64,000 nt of DNA, taken from Parazoarcus communis SWub3 = DSM 12120. Lineage in GTDB: Bacteria; Pseudomonadota; Gammaproteobacteria; Burkholderiales; Rhodocyclaceae. The notes beneath the pieces are model-generated. The model ran no database searches and was not told the DNA's origin. It saw only the letters and a list, made by a program, of their open reading frames with translations. The stretch lies in the NCBI RefSeq assembly GCF_003226565.1, contig NZ_QKOE01000012.1, forward strand, positions 62,001 through 126,000, written 5' to 3'. Both the position numbers and the translations under genes were made by a program. Each line of letters begins with the position of its first letter. Position 1 is the first letter of the stretch. Of the stretch, positions 40,804-50,000 are shown piece after piece.

Positions 40804-41515
40804 GATGTCTCCGGAAGAAACGCCGCCAGCCATGCCAGGCGGTCAGGATCAGCATCAGCGCCGCCAGGGCGTACCACTGAAAGGCATAGGCAAGATGGCG
40901 ATCGACGCCGGCCGCGGGCTGCGGCCAGTCGCGCACCAGGCCATCGGCCTGCGCCGAGGTCTGCTCCAGCACCCAATCGGCCAGGGGCCCCTCTGCACCA
41001 GCCTCGCGGATCAGGATTCGATGCCGCATCAGGTCGATCTGTTGCCACACCATCGTGTCAGCACTGCCGACATCGGCGGCAAGCATGAAAGTCTCGCGTG
41101 CCGGATGGCGCACCCGCCCCTCGACAGTCACCACACCCTCCGGCGTAGACCACTGCGGCAACACCCGACGGTCCCCTGCCGCCACCCAGCCCCGATTGAC
41201 GAGTACCACGCCGGACCCGTCTTCAAGACGCAGGGGCATCACCAGGTGATAGCCCGCTTGCCCACGGTGCGTGCGGTTGTCGATCAGGCGGGCCTTGCTC
41301 TCCAACCACACGCCTTGCGCACGGACGGCCTGCCATTCGGACGGCATCGCGTCGGCCGGCGCCAGGATGGCGGGCAGCTGCGCCCGGCTGTCGATCTGCG
41401 CCTGCACCGCGCGCTTCTCGTCGGCACGACGCATCTGCCAGTCACCAAGCTGCAGGCCGGCGAAGGCAAGCGCGACGCCGGCAATCCAGGGCAGGCTCCG
41501 CATCAGTCGGCGCAT
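40766..41515 (-). CDS. SURF1-family cytochrome oxidase assembly protein
   Basis: 249 residues from ATG 41515 (GAGGGGG 5 nt upstream). Two membrane segments at the ends (SLPWIAGVALAFAGLQLGDW and AYAFQWYALAALMLILTAW) flank a periplasmic domain with GWVAAGDRR, the SURF1 pattern. It helps insert heme A into subunit I. The end overlaps the SCO-like gene start by 38 bp. It is in line with the rest of the cox operon. Confidence 0.88.
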   Translation of the reverse strand: MRRLMRSLPWIAGVALAFAGLQLGDWQMRRADEKRAVQAQIDSRAQLPAILAPADAMPSEWQAVRAQGVWLESKARLIDNRTHRGQAGYHLVMPLRLEDGSGVVLVNRGWVAAGDRRVLPQWSTPEGVVTVEGRVRHPARETFMLAADVGSADTMVWQQIDLMRHRILIREAGAEGPLADWVLEQTSAQADGLVRDWPQPAAGVDRHLAYAFQWYALAALMLILTAWHGWRRFFRRHHDHPSARRFVRG

Positions 41516-41608
41516 CCAGCCCCCTCGAGGCAGACAGAAAGTTCTCCCAGACACGCCCTTCTGCGAAACAATGCCGGTTCATCCACCCACGCCGAACGGA
41601 GCCCGGAC

Positions 41609-41803
41609 ATGCGCATCGTGGTCATCCTGTTTATCGTCCTCATCACACTCAGCCTGGGCAGCGCGCTGTTCTCACTGCTGCGTCGGCAGGGCGACCGACG
41701 CCGCACTGCAAACGCGCTGGCGATCCGTGTCGGCCTGTCGATCACCTTGTTCGTATTGCTGATGGCGGGTTTCGCCAGCGGCCTGATAGACGGCAGACTG
41801 TAG
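41609..41803 (+). CDS. DUF2909 twin-transmembrane protein
   Basis: 64 residues starting MRIVVILFIVLITLSLGSAL, two hydrophobic segments joined by LLRRQGDRRRTANALAIR. This matches the DUF2909 (twin transmembrane) family, often found among cox genes of betaproteobacteria and, as here, on the opposite strand. Function unknown. The surrounding oxidase genes suggest a link to respiration. Confidence 0.8.
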   Translation: MRIVVILFIVLITLSLGSALFSLLRRQGDRRRTANALAIRVGLSITLFVLLMAGFASGLIDGRL

Positions 41804-41867
41804 CCGACATCACTGCCCCGCCCCGCCGGGCAGGCCTGAAGCCTGGCCCGATCCGTCATCCGAGCCC

Positions 41868-42719
41868 TCACAACCAGTACACCACGACAAACAGAAACAA
41901 CCAGACGACATCGACAAAGTGCCAGTACCACGCCGCCGCCTCGAAACCGAAGTGGTGTTCGGCATCGAAATGGCCGGCGAACACCCGGAACAGCATCACC
42001 GTCAGCATGATTGCGCCCACCGTGACATGCAGACCATGAAAACCGGTGAGCAGGTAAAAGGTTGAGCCATAGATGCCACTATCCAGCCGCAGGTTGAGAT
42101 CGACATAGGCGTGCAGGTACTCATAGGCCTGCAATCCAATGAAGATCGCGCCAAGCAGGATGGTCAGGAACAGCCCCAGCTTGAGCTGGCCACGCCGGCC
42201 GCCCAACAGGCCATAGTGCGCCCAGGTCAAGGTAACACCGGAGGTCAGCAGGATCAGCGTGTTGATCGCCGGAATGCCCCATGCCCCCATCGGCGTAAAA
42301 GCCTCGTGGGCGCGCGGTCCGGCGCTGGGCCATTCGCCCGAAAAACCCTGCCACAGCACCGCCTCGTTGTCCCCGGTGGATAGCCATGGCAAGGCCAGCA
42401 CGCGCACATAGAACAGCGCGCCAAAGAAAGCGGCAAAGAACATCACCTCGGAGAAGATGAACCAGCCCATTGACCAGCGGAAGGACACATCCACCCGCTT
42501 GCCGTAATGTCCGCCCTGCGATTCCCGCACCACTTGTCCGAACCAGCCAAACAGCATGTAGATCAGGATGGCGATGCCGGCAAAGAACAGCCACGGCCCG
42601 GCACCGACCTTGTTCAGCCACAATGCGGCACCGGTACCGAACAGCAGCAGCGCCACCGAGCCGAAGATCGGAAACTTTGACGGCTCCGGCACGAAATAGC
42701 GTTCGAGTGTTTCGCTCAT
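41868..42719 (-). CDS. ctaE: Cytochrome c oxidase subunit III
   Basis: 283 residues from ATG 42719 (AAGGAGGT 5 nt upstream). Seven membrane segments; family stretches FIFSEVMFFAAFFGALFY, TGFHGLHVTVGAIML and AAAWYWHFVDVVWLFLFVVVYW are present. Structural subunit of aa3 oxidase in the inner membrane. It lies 110 bp downstream of the DUF2970 gene. Confidence 0.95.
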   Translation of the reverse strand: MSETLERYFVPEPSKFPIFGSVALLLFGTGAALWLNKVGAGPWLFFAGIAILIYMLFGWFGQVVRESQGGHYGKRVDVSFRWSMGWFIFSEVMFFAAFFGALFYVRVLALPWLSTGDNEAVLWQGFSGEWPSAGPRAHEAFTPMGAWGIPAINTLILLTSGVTLTWAHYGLLGGRRGQLKLGLFLTILLGAIFIGLQAYEYLHAYVDLNLRLDSGIYGSTFYLLTGFHGLHVTVGAIMLTVMLFRVFAGHFDAEHHFGFEAAAWYWHFVDVVWLFLFVVVYWL

Positions 42720-42829
42720 CGCCAACCTCCTTCAGATCTCCGGCAGGCTGCCCTGGCCGACTGGCCGGGCACAATGGCCTGTGTCCGGCCTCGTTCTGTT
42801 GCACAGCAAGCCACCCGAACCGACGCTGT

Positions 42830-43030
42830 TCAGGGCAGGACCCAGTTCACCACGCCCACCAGCACCAGCACGAATACCACTCCGGCCAGCACACCCGCCA
42901 CCACGATCGCCCTGGGGTCCAGCGAGGCTGCATCGTCGTGATAGTCCCGCCGCTTGCGCACCCCGATGAAGGACCACAGCACGGCACGCAGCGTTGCCAG
43001 GAAGCCCGCCCGGCGCGGATCCGTACTCAC
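42830..43030 (-). CDS. DUF2970 small membrane protein
   Basis: 66 residues: a polar N-terminus (LRAVLWSFIGVRKRRDYHDD) and one hydrophobic segment (VVAGVLAGVVFVLVLVGVV). DUF2970 proteins occur between ctaG and subunit III in betaproteobacteria. Its start overlaps the ctaG stop by 4 nt (ATGA). It probably takes part in oxidase assembly, but no function is established. Confidence 0.85.
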   Translation of the reverse strand: MSTDPRRAGFLATLRAVLWSFIGVRKRRDYHDDAASLDPRAIVVAGVLAGVVFVLVLVGVVNWVLP

Positions 43031-43617
43031 GACGCTCCATCGTCCGCGACCTTCGCAGCCTGGCGCCCCTGGATCTCGAAGAAGGTGTAGGACAGCGTGA
43101 TGGTGGTGACATCGGCCGGCAGTGCGGGGTCCAGGACGAAGACCAGCGGCATGGTGCGTTGCTCACCCGGGGCCAGGGTCTGCTGAGTGAAGCAGAAGCA
43201 GTCCATCTTCTTGAAGAACTGTCCTGCCAGTTGCGGCCCGTAGCTGGGAACGGCCTGCCCGGTTACGGCAATGTCGCGATTGTTGCCGACCTCGTAAGCC
43301 ACGTGGACCAGTTCGCCCGGATGCACGCGTACCGAGCGCTGCTGCGGCTGGAAGCGCCACGGCAGGTCGTGCAGGTTTGCATCGAACTGCACCAGCACGG
43401 TACGCGTGGTATCGATCTGGGTGTTTCCAATCTCGATCCGGTCGGGCTGCAGCAAGTTGTTGATGCCAGTGACCTCACAGATCTTTTCGTAAAAAGGCAC
43501 CAGCAGGAAACCAAAGCCGAACATCACCACGGCCGACAAAGTCAGCCGCAGCAGCAACTGCCTGTTGTCCGCTGCCAGCCGTGCCGCCCTGCGTTGCTTG
43601 CTGTCGCGCTGCGTCAT
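43027..43617 (-). CDS. ctaG: Cytochrome c oxidase assembly protein CtaG/Cox11
   Basis: 196 residues: one N-terminal membrane anchor (LLRLTLSAVVMFGFGFLLVP) and a periplasmic domain with the copper motif MDCFCFTQQ. It delivers copper to the CuB site of subunit I. Translationally coupled (ATGA) with the 38-residue protein upstream and the DUF2970 gene downstream. Confidence 0.94.
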   Translation of the reverse strand: MTQRDSKQRRAARLAADNRQLLLRLTLSAVVMFGFGFLLVPFYEKICEVTGINNLLQPDRIEIGNTQIDTTRTVLVQFDANLHDLPWRFQPQQRSVRVHPGELVHVAYEVGNNRDIAVTGQAVPSYGPQLAGQFFKKMDCFCFTQQTLAPGEQRTMPLVFVLDPALPADVTTITLSYTFFEIQGRQAAKVADDGAS

Positions 43618-43730
43618 TGCCCGAACACCTTGTACTTGACGATGACGATCAGGAAGAACAGCAGGGCCACCCCGGCCAGCATCAGCCCGGTACGGCGATT
43701 GGCACTGCGGCGATCCTCACTGCGCGTCAT
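43614..43730 (-). CDS. Cytochrome oxidase small assembly protein (38 aa)
   Basis: ATG at 43730 with TAGGAGGC 4 nt upstream; product begins MTRSEDRRSANRRTGLML, then one membrane helix (AGVALLFFLIVIVKYKVF). This is the small protein found just before ctaG in betaproteobacterial cox operons. Its stop overlaps the ctaG start (ATGA). Its good ribosome site and coupling support it as a real gene despite its size. Confidence 0.85.
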   Translation of the reverse strand: MTRSEDRRSANRRTGLMLAGVALLFFLIVIVKYKVFGQ

Positions 43731-43763
43731 CGACGCCTCCTATGCTGTTGCCGACAAGAGACG

Positions 43764-43805
43764 GGGGGCGGAGCCCTCCCCCTCCCGGCTCTCCGCTCCG
43801 CCCCC
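43764..43805 (-). other. Hairpin between subunit I and assembly genes
   Basis: GGGGGCGGAGC (43764-43774) and GCTCCGCCCCC (43795-43805) form a perfect 11-bp stem with a 20-nt loop, 24 bp after the subunit I stop. There is no T-run. It may protect or trim the subunit II-subunit I mRNA and lower expression of the assembly genes. Confidence 0.5.
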
Positions 43806-43828
43806 TGCTCACGACAACGCCAATTCAG

Positions 43829-45424
43829 TCAGCCCTTGAACACCGGCGCATCTTCAAAGGTGTGATGTGGGGCGGGCGATGGCACTGTCCACTCCAGCCC
43901 TTCCGCACCTTCCCACGACTGCGCCTCGGCCTTCTCGCCGCCGCGTACGCACTTCACCACCACCACCAGAAAGATCAGCTGCGACAGGCCAAAGCCAAAT
44001 GCGCCGATCGTGGCCAGTGCATTGAAGTCGGCAAACTGCAGCGCATAGTCCGGAATCCGCCGCGGCATGCCCGCCAGCCCCAGGAAGTGCATCGGGAAGA
44101 AGGTGATGTTGAAGAACACGATCGAACACCAGAAATGCAGTTTGCCGAGGAATTCGTTCGGCATGTGGCCGGTCCATTTCGGCAACCAGTAGTAGGCGCC
44201 GGCAAACAGGGCAAACAACGATCCGGCCACCAGTACGTAGTGGAAATGGGCCACGACGTAATAGGTGTCCTGCACCTGGATGTCGATCGGTGCAATCGCG
44301 CAGATCAGACCGGTAAAGCCACCCATCGTGAATACGAAGATGAAGCCGGTTGCCCACAGCATGGGCGATTCGAAAGTCATCGAGCCTCGCCACATCGTGG
44401 CCACCCAGTTGAACACCTTTACTCCGGTTGGCACCGCAATCAGCATGGTCGCGTACATGAAAAACAGCTGCCCGGCCGCCGGCATGCCGGTGGTAAACAT
44501 GTGATGCGCCCAAACCACGAAGGACAGGATGGCGATCGAGGCAGTGGCATAGACCATCGAGGCATAACCGAACAGCGGTTTGCGCGCAAAGGTTGGAATG
44601 ATCTGGCTGACGATGCCGAAGGCCGGCAGGATCATGATGTAGACCTCGGGATGCCCGAAGAACCAGAAGATATGCTGGTACATCACCGGATCGCCGCCGC
44701 CGGCAGCATTGAAGAAGCTGGTGCCGAAATGGCGGTCGGTCAGGATCATCGTGACCGCGCCAGCCAGCACCGGCATCACCGCGATCAGCAGATAGGCCGT
44801 GATCAACCAGGTCCAGCAGAACAGCGGCATCTTCATCATCGTCATGCCCGGCGCGCGCATGTTCAGGATGGTGACGACAATGTTGATCGCCCCCATGATC
44901 GAGCTGATACCCATGATGTGGATGGCAAAGATCGCCAGGTCCATGCCCATGCCCATCTGCACCGACAGCGGTGCATAGAGCGTCCAGCCGGCGGCGGTGG
45001 CGCCCCCCGGCACGAAGAACGACCCGAGCAGCAGGATCGCAGCCGGCGGCAGCAGCCAGAAGCTCCAGTTGTTCATACGCGCAAACGCCATGTCGCTGGC
45101 GCCGATCATCAGCGGAACCATCCAGTTGGCAAAGCCGACGAAGGCCGGCATGATCGCGCCGAATACCATCACCAGCCCGTGCATGGTGGTGAGCTGATTG
45201 AAGAACTCCGGCTCCACCACCTGCAGGCCGGGCTGAAACAGCTCGGCACGGATGGTCAACGCCATCACGCCCCCGGACAGGAACATGATGAAGCTGAAGA
45301 TCATGTACATCGTGCCGATGTCTTTGTGGTTGGTGGTGGTGATCCAGCGCATCAGCCCGGTGGGGCCATGGGCATGCGAATGCCCGGACGCGGTATCGAT
45401 CGGATCATGAGTCAGGGTCGTCAT
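43829..45424 (-). CDS. ctaD: Cytochrome c oxidase subunit I (aa3 type)
   Basis: 531 residues from ATG 45424, 12 membrane segments. Conserved parts: TTMHGLVMVFGAIMP (heme a His), WFFGHPEVYIMILP (CuB His and cross-linked Tyr), AHHMFTTGMP, and VVAHFHYVLVAG (heme a/a3 histidines). The HPEVY glutamate and the K-channel Lys region are those of A-type oxidases. It reduces O2 and pumps protons. The gene follows subunit II by about 110 bp. Confidence 0.96.
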   Translation of the reverse strand: MTTLTHDPIDTASGHSHAHGPTGLMRWITTTNHKDIGTMYMIFSFIMFLSGGVMALTIRAELFQPGLQVVEPEFFNQLTTMHGLVMVFGAIMPAFVGFANWMVPLMIGASDMAFARMNNWSFWLLPPAAILLLGSFFVPGGATAAGWTLYAPLSVQMGMGMDLAIFAIHIMGISSIMGAINIVVTILNMRAPGMTMMKMPLFCWTWLITAYLLIAVMPVLAGAVTMILTDRHFGTSFFNAAGGGDPVMYQHIFWFFGHPEVYIMILPAFGIVSQIIPTFARKPLFGYASMVYATASIAILSFVVWAHHMFTTGMPAAGQLFFMYATMLIAVPTGVKVFNWVATMWRGSMTFESPMLWATGFIFVFTMGGFTGLICAIAPIDIQVQDTYYVVAHFHYVLVAGSLFALFAGAYYWLPKWTGHMPNEFLGKLHFWCSIVFFNITFFPMHFLGLAGMPRRIPDYALQFADFNALATIGAFGFGLSQLIFLVVVVKCVRGGEKAEAQSWEGAEGLEWTVPSPAPHHTFEDAPVFKG

Positions 45425-45534
45425 GCGCACGTCTCCTGTTGCCGCCCATCGGGCAGCGGATCACCAGCTGAGGCAGCTCCGGTACGCCGCCCATGCATCC
45501 TCAACAAAGGCGCCAATGCGCCTCTGTGTCCACT

Positions 45535-46671
45535 TCAGTTGCCGCGGCCAGCCGCCACCTCGACCGGCTGCACCGCTTCACCGGAGACATTGCTCCAGGC
45601 ATTGCGGGTATAGGTAATCACAGCCGCCAGGTCGGCATCGGACAACTGCGCGCCAAACGCCATCATCGCCGTACCCTGCTTGCCCTTGAGCACCAGATCG
45701 ATCTGTGCTGCCTTGTCCCCCTGAACCAGCGGCGAGCCATCGAGCGCTGGAAAGGCCGGCGGCAAGCCCTTGCCATCTGCCTGATGACAAGCCGCGCAGT
45801 TCGCCTCGAACACCACGCGACCGCGTTCGACCAGTTCGCCCAGCCCCCACTCGCGGGCATCATCCACCTTTGCCGCCGCCGTCAGCGCCAGCCGGCCCTG
45901 CACCCAGGCGGAGTAGCGCTCGGCCGATACCACATGCACTTCGATCGGCATGAAGCCATGGTCCTTGCCACACAGTTCGGCACAGTTTCCACGATAGATA
46001 CCCTCCTGCTCGGCGCGGAACCAGGTGTCGCGAATGAAGCCGGGAATCGCATCCTGTTTGACCCCGAAGGCCGGCACCCACCAGGAATGAATGACATCAG
46101 CCGCCGTCGTGAGCACGCGCACCTTTTTCCCCACCGGTACCACCACCGGGTTATCGACCTCGAGCAGGTAGTGCGCTCCCTTTTCCGCCTTACCCTCGAT
46201 CTGCTCGCGCGGCGTCGACGCGTTGGACAGGAAGCGAATGCCCTCCCCCTCGCCCTGCAGATAGTCGTAACCCCATTTCCACTGATAGCCTGTGGCCTTG
46301 ATGGTGATGTCGGGGCTGGAAGTATCCTTCATCGCGATCACGGTCTTGGTCGCCGGCCAGGCCATTCCGAGCAGGATCAGGATCGGCACCACCGTCCACG
46401 CGATTTCGACCGCGGTGTTTTCATGGAAGTTGGCCGCAACCGCACCACGCGACTTGCGATGGTGGATCACCGACCAGAACATCACCCCGAACACACCAAC
46501 AAAGATCACCAGACAGATGATCAGCATCAGCGTATGCATGCTGTAGATTTCGGTGGCGATACCGGTGACCGGTGGCTGAAGGTTGTATCGACTGGGCGCA
46601 TCCTGCGCGCTTACACAGGCAGCGTAAGCAATAGGCAGTGCGGATGCTGTGATGCGACTGGCAAACCCCAT
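45535..46671 (-). CDS. ctaC: Cytochrome c oxidase subunit II with C-terminal cytochrome c domain
   Basis: 378 residues from ATG 46671 (GGGGGT 4 nt upstream). Signal sequence, two membrane helices (LMLIICLVIFVGVFGVMFW and IAWTVVPILILLGMAW), CuA site GNCAELCGKDHGFM, then a fused c-type cytochrome with CAACH heme motif and axial Met in AMMAFG. The fusion gives an extra heme to accept electrons, a caa3-like arrangement. First gene of the operon, with a perfect FNR/Anr site 78 bp upstream. Confidence 0.95.
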   Translation of the reverse strand: MGFASRITASALPIAYAACVSAQDAPSRYNLQPPVTGIATEIYSMHTLMLIICLVIFVGVFGVMFWSVIHHRKSRGAVAANFHENTAVEIAWTVVPILILLGMAWPATKTVIAMKDTSSPDITIKATGYQWKWGYDYLQGEGEGIRFLSNASTPREQIEGKAEKGAHYLLEVDNPVVVPVGKKVRVLTTAADVIHSWWVPAFGVKQDAIPGFIRDTWFRAEQEGIYRGNCAELCGKDHGFMPIEVHVVSAERYSAWVQGRLALTAAAKVDDAREWGLGELVERGRVVFEANCAACHQADGKGLPPAFPALDGSPLVQGDKAAQIDLVLKGKQGTAMMAFGAQLSDADLAAVITYTRNAWSNVSGEAVQPVEVAAGRGN

Positions 46672-46748
46672 GTCGACCCCCGGCAAATACACGATGAGCA
46701 GGTGGGCCGATGTTGCCATAGCGAATTTCGCCGCCGCAACAGGATTAT

Positions 46749-46762
46749 TTGATAAAGATCAA
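46749..46762. promoter_or_regulatory. FNR/Anr-type box upstream of the oxidase operon
   Basis: TTGATAAAGATCAA is a perfect match to TTGAT-N4-ATCAA. It lies 78-91 bp upstream of the subunit II ATG, in the 186-bp gap before the convergently unrelated upstream gene. Repression of the oxidase without oxygen is likely; activation is possible depending on the transcription start. Confidence 0.8.
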
Positions 46763-46857
46763 TATGATGCAATGCAATATCTGCTAGCCATCAGCAGCAA
46801 CACACCATCTGCGGTCATATTCGGGGTTTTCCCTCAGACGGGTTTGCTGCGGTGCGA

Positions 46858-47355
46858 TCACACCGGTTGCGGCACGCTGAGACGCCGCTGCAGCGTACGC
46901 ATCAGTGCGCCCAGCACCGGCAACTTTGCATACAACTCCTCCGCCGCGTCCCAGTAGTCCCGATGCAGCACGACACGCCCGTCACCATCGAAGCGCAGAT
47001 GGCTGACCCCGCGGATGACAATGTCGCGTCGCCCCATGCCAAACAGAAAGTCCCAGCCCAGCATGGCCTGCTCCCCGTCGACAAGCCGGGTGTGCACGAT
47101 GAAACGTGGCGCATCGACCGAAGCAAACATGTGCTCGAAGATGCGGATGATTGCCGCGACCCCGATCACCTCGTTGAACGGATCCTTGAAACGTGCGTCA
47201 CGGGCATAGAAGACATCCAGTCGGGTCAGCGACAAGGGCGTCAGCGTCTCATAGAAGCGGGCAATGTCGTCCACCACGGCAGCCAGGCTGCGTGCAGCCA
47301 CTACAGGCCGGTCGCGCGACGGATCAGGGGGAAATAGAGTCGCCTCGGCAGGCAT
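46858..47355 (-). CDS. SnoaL-like (NTF2-fold) protein
   Basis: 165 residues from ATG 47355 (AAGGTG upstream). It resembles nuclear transport factor 2/SnoaL proteins: DIARFYETLTPLSLTRLDVFYARDARFKDPFNEVIG in outline, with the typical later strands. NTF2-fold proteins range from isomerases to binding proteins, so activity is not assigned. Last gene of the LitR-linked operon, overlapping the SDR gene by 55 bp. The same pair occurs in photo-oxidative stress gene sets of other proteobacteria. Confidence 0.8.
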   Translation of the reverse strand: MPAEATLFPPDPSRDRPVVAARSLAAVVDDIARFYETLTPLSLTRLDVFYARDARFKDPFNEVIGVAAIIRIFEHMFASVDAPRFIVHTRLVDGEQAMLGWDFLFGMGRRDIVIRGVSHLRFDGDGRVVLHRDYWDAAEELYAKLPVLGALMRTLQRRLSVPQPV

Positions 47356-48086
47356 TGCAGCACCTTGAGAAAACGGGTGAAACGTTTGGGAAAGTGGATC
47401 TCGAACTCGCCTCGGCCAAAACCGGCGACGATCTCCGCGGCCGCCTGCTCTGCACTGATGAGCGCAGGCATGTGGAAGGTGTTCTGCTCGGTGAGCGGCG
47501 TGGCAACAAATCCAGGGCACATCAGAAATACGCCCAGCCCGCGCGGGGCAAGATCCAGATAAAGGGTTTCCGCCAGATTGATCAGGGCGGCCTTCGACGG
47601 ACCATAGACGGTGGCCTGCGGTAACCCCCCATAGCCGGCAACCGAGGCCACGATGGCAATGGACCCGCTCCCCTGATCCAGCATGCCCGGCACCACGGCT
47701 GCCACACCATCCATGACGCCAAGCAGATTGGGCTCCAGCGTCTCACGTACGTTTTGCGGCGTGAGCTCCCAGGCACGCAGCGGCCGATAGGTTCCGGCAT
47801 TGAACACGACCAGATCCAGCCCACCCCAAAGGGCCAGCAGGCGGTCGCGCTCGCGTATGAAATCTGCAGGACGGGTGACATCCATCGCTGCAACCACCGC
47901 ATCGTCGCATTCTGCAGCGAGCGCTTCCAGCCGCGCCCTGTCACGAGCGGACAAGGCCAGCCTTGCCCCGCGCGCCGCCAGTTGCCGGGCGAGCGCGGCG
48001 CCGATGCCGGTGGAGGCACCCACCAGCCAGACACGCTTGCCATGCCAGTCGGCCAGCGGAGGATTGAGCGGTGCGAACAGACGCAT
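47301..48086 (-). CDS. Short-chain dehydrogenase/reductase
   Basis: 261 residues. Rossmann motif GASTGIGAALA, NAG in VVFNAGTY, catalytic Ser in VASVAGYGG and Tyr-x3-Lys in YGPSKAA. The C-terminal tail (HFPKRFTRFLKVLQCLPRRLYF) is basic and hydrophobic, suggesting membrane contact and a lipid-like substrate. Start overlaps the DUF3833 stop (TGATG). Substrate unknown; a fatty-acyl or lipid oxidation product is a guess from the operon. Confidence 0.85.
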   Translation of the reverse strand: MRLFAPLNPPLADWHGKRVWLVGASTGIGAALARQLAARGARLALSARDRARLEALAAECDDAVVAAMDVTRPADFIRERDRLLALWGGLDLVVFNAGTYRPLRAWELTPQNVRETLEPNLLGVMDGVAAVVPGMLDQGSGSIAIVASVAGYGGLPQATVYGPSKAALINLAETLYLDLAPRGLGVFLMCPGFVATPLTEQNTFHMPALISAEQAAAEIVAGFGRGEFEIHFPKRFTRFLKVLQCLPRRLYFPLIRRATGL

Positions 48087-48619
48087 CAGTCAGCCCGCTT
48101 GTAGAATGACAAGGTGACTTCGCCCAGGCGCAAGCCCCACTTGCTCATCACCGAACGGTTGAGCATGACTTTATCGTCCATCAGGAACATCCAGTCGTCG
48201 AAATCGACATTGATCACCCTGTCGTCCACCGGCAGAGCCAGCACGTAGCGCCAACGCAGTGCGTTCCCTGCGGCCTCGCCGCGCGCCTCGCCAACAACAT
48301 CTCCGGCCGTGCCGGTATAGCGGCCATCGCCATGGCGTGTCACCGTCCAGATACGGCGCTGCGTCGTACCGTCCGCGTAGGTGAAGTGTTCGTCCAGCGT
48401 TCCGACGTCGCCCTTCCAGCTGGCTTCGATCAATACATGAAAGCGCTTGATCACCTCGCCGGAGCGATCCTGGAAAATACCATGTGCATCGAGCGTGCCA
48501 TTGAAATAGGTCCGCAAGTCGAGCGCCGGTTGCTGATCTCGATACTGATCCACGTCGATCGAACTACAGCCCGCCAGACTCATCAGACCCGCGAGCAACA
48601 GCAGCAGTTTTCCCATCAT
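48086..48619 (-). CDS. DUF3833 lipoprotein
   Basis: 177 residues from ATG 48619 (GGAGAACGGAA upstream). Signal peptide with lipobox LAGCSS, then a beta-rich domain (TYFNGTLDAHGIFQDRSG, FDDWMFLMDDKVMLNRS) of the DUF3833 family. It is likely to sit on the inner or outer membrane. Lipocalin-like folds of this kind bind lipids; activity is not known. Coupled to the SDR gene. Confidence 0.83.
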   Translation of the reverse strand: MMGKLLLLLAGLMSLAGCSSIDVDQYRDQQPALDLRTYFNGTLDAHGIFQDRSGEVIKRFHVLIEASWKGDVGTLDEHFTYADGTTQRRIWTVTRHGDGRYTGTAGDVVGEARGEAAGNALRWRYVLALPVDDRVINVDFDDWMFLMDDKVMLNRSVMSKWGLRLGEVTLSFYKRAD

Positions 48620-48683
48620 TTCCGTTCTCCAGTCCGTCATCGCAAGTCATGAGCAACATCATCCAGCCCATCAGTTCGTACAG

Positions 48684-50000
48684 TCATTGAGCACCCAGCC
48701 TACCCTCGGTGGCGCCGTCAAACAGCGCGCGCCAGCGCCATGCAAGGGCCAGTGCAATCACCTTCAGCAACACCGGCACGAGTGCGTACACGCCCGCCAA
48801 AGCAAGCAGGGCATCCGGGCTACGCGCACCCGGCGCGTAACCAAGCCAGCCCAGCAGAGGCAGGGCCAGGCCGGCGGCAAGCGCCAGATTGGCCTTGGTG
48901 ACAAAGTTCCACCAGCCAAACCAGGCGCCCGCACGCGCCTCGCCGTCGGCGCGTGTCGATTCACGTGCAAGCAGATCCGCCAGCAGGGAGGGCGGCATCG
49001 ACAGATCTGCCCCCAGCGCCATGCCCGACAGCAGACAGATGACGCCAAAGGCGGCGAACTCGCCCGCCCCGAGCAAGCCCGCCCAGACAAAGACGGCCAT
49101 TGCCAGCACCATGCCCAGACACCAGGTACGCAGCTTGCCCAGGTGGCGGGACAGCCTGGCCCATAGCGGCAGGCTGCATGCCGCGCTGAGGAAATAGATC
49201 ATCAGGAAAAGCCCTGCCAACTGCGGCGCCTGCAACACATCTGCGACAAAGAAGAGCACGGTTGCCGATGGAATCGCAGCGGCGATGCCATTGGCGGCAA
49301 AGACCAGCAGCAAGCGACGGAAGGATAGGCAGCCCAAGGCCTCCGCCAAGCCTCGCAACACCGATCCCCTGCCTGGTGAACTTTTCGGTGCACGCGGCGC
49401 AAGCAATAGCGTCCAGGTCGCGAACAACAGCAAAATGGGCAGGAAGATCCAGGCCATCCGCGCCAGGCCATCGGCCTCTGAATCATTGCCCACCAGCAAA
49501 CCTGGTAGCCCGGCCGCCAGGATCACGCCTGCCAGTGCAAAGCCCTCTCGGCTGACCACCACCTGGGTTCGTGATACCGGATCAGGGGCGACCTCTGCCC
49601 CCCAGGCGTTATACGCAATGGTGGCCACCGAGTAGGCCAGGGAAACCACGGTCACCGACAATGCCAACCACAGCGCACCCGCACCATCGGGCGGGGCGAG
49701 CAGACCGATCATGCCGAGGCCGAGCACCGGCAGGGCAAGCGCGATCAGACTGACGCGCCCGGCGGGCAGTGCGCAGGCCCGGTCGCTGACCCAGCCAATC
49801 ATGGGGTCCGTCAACGCATCGACGATCCTTGCCGCCAGTAATACCAGCCCGACAGTGGCCAGCGACAAACCCAATGCGTCGGCATAGAGACGCGGCACGT
49901 GAACGTAGATGGGCAAGGCAGCAAACGCCAGCGGCAAGCCCAATGCTCCGTAGGCCAGGGTGGCACCACGTGCAGACAGGGAGGCTGCCGCCACGGTCAT
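48684..50000 (-). CDS. MFS transporter, GPH-like
   Basis: 438 residues, 12 membrane segments. RIVDALTDPMIGWVSDR near residue 58 is the signature of the glycoside-pentoside-hexuronide:cation symporter group. Many members found outside sugar operons have unknown substrates. Start overlaps the stop of the chalcone-isomerase-like gene (ATGA). In this operon it may move a lipid-derived or protective compound (inferred). Confidence 0.83.
   Translation of the reverse strand: MTVAAASLSARGATLAYGALGLPLAFAALPIYVHVPRLYADALGLSLATVGLVLLAARIVDALTDPMIGWVSDRACALPAGRVSLIALALPVLGLGMIGLLAPPDGAGALWLALSVTVVSLAYSVATIAYNAWGAEVAPDPVSRTQVVVSREGFALAGVILAAGLPGLLVGNDSEADGLARMAWIFLPILLLFATWTLLLAPRAPKSSPGRGSVLRGLAEALGCLSFRRLLLVFAANGIAAAIPSATVLFFVADVLQAPQLAGLFLMIYFLSAACSLPLWARLSRHLGKLRTWCLGMVLAMAVFVWAGLLGAGEFAAFGVICLLSGMALGADLSMPPSLLADLLARESTRADGEARAGAWFGWWNFVTKANLALAAGLALPLLGWLGYAPGARSPDALLALAGVYALVPVLLKVIALALAWRWRALFDGATEGRLGAQ

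Noticed and set aside
43742-45613. 623-codon plus-strand frame opposite subunit I
   Set aside because: It is antisense to cytochrome oxidase subunit I and has the same His/Arg/Gly-rich shadow composition.
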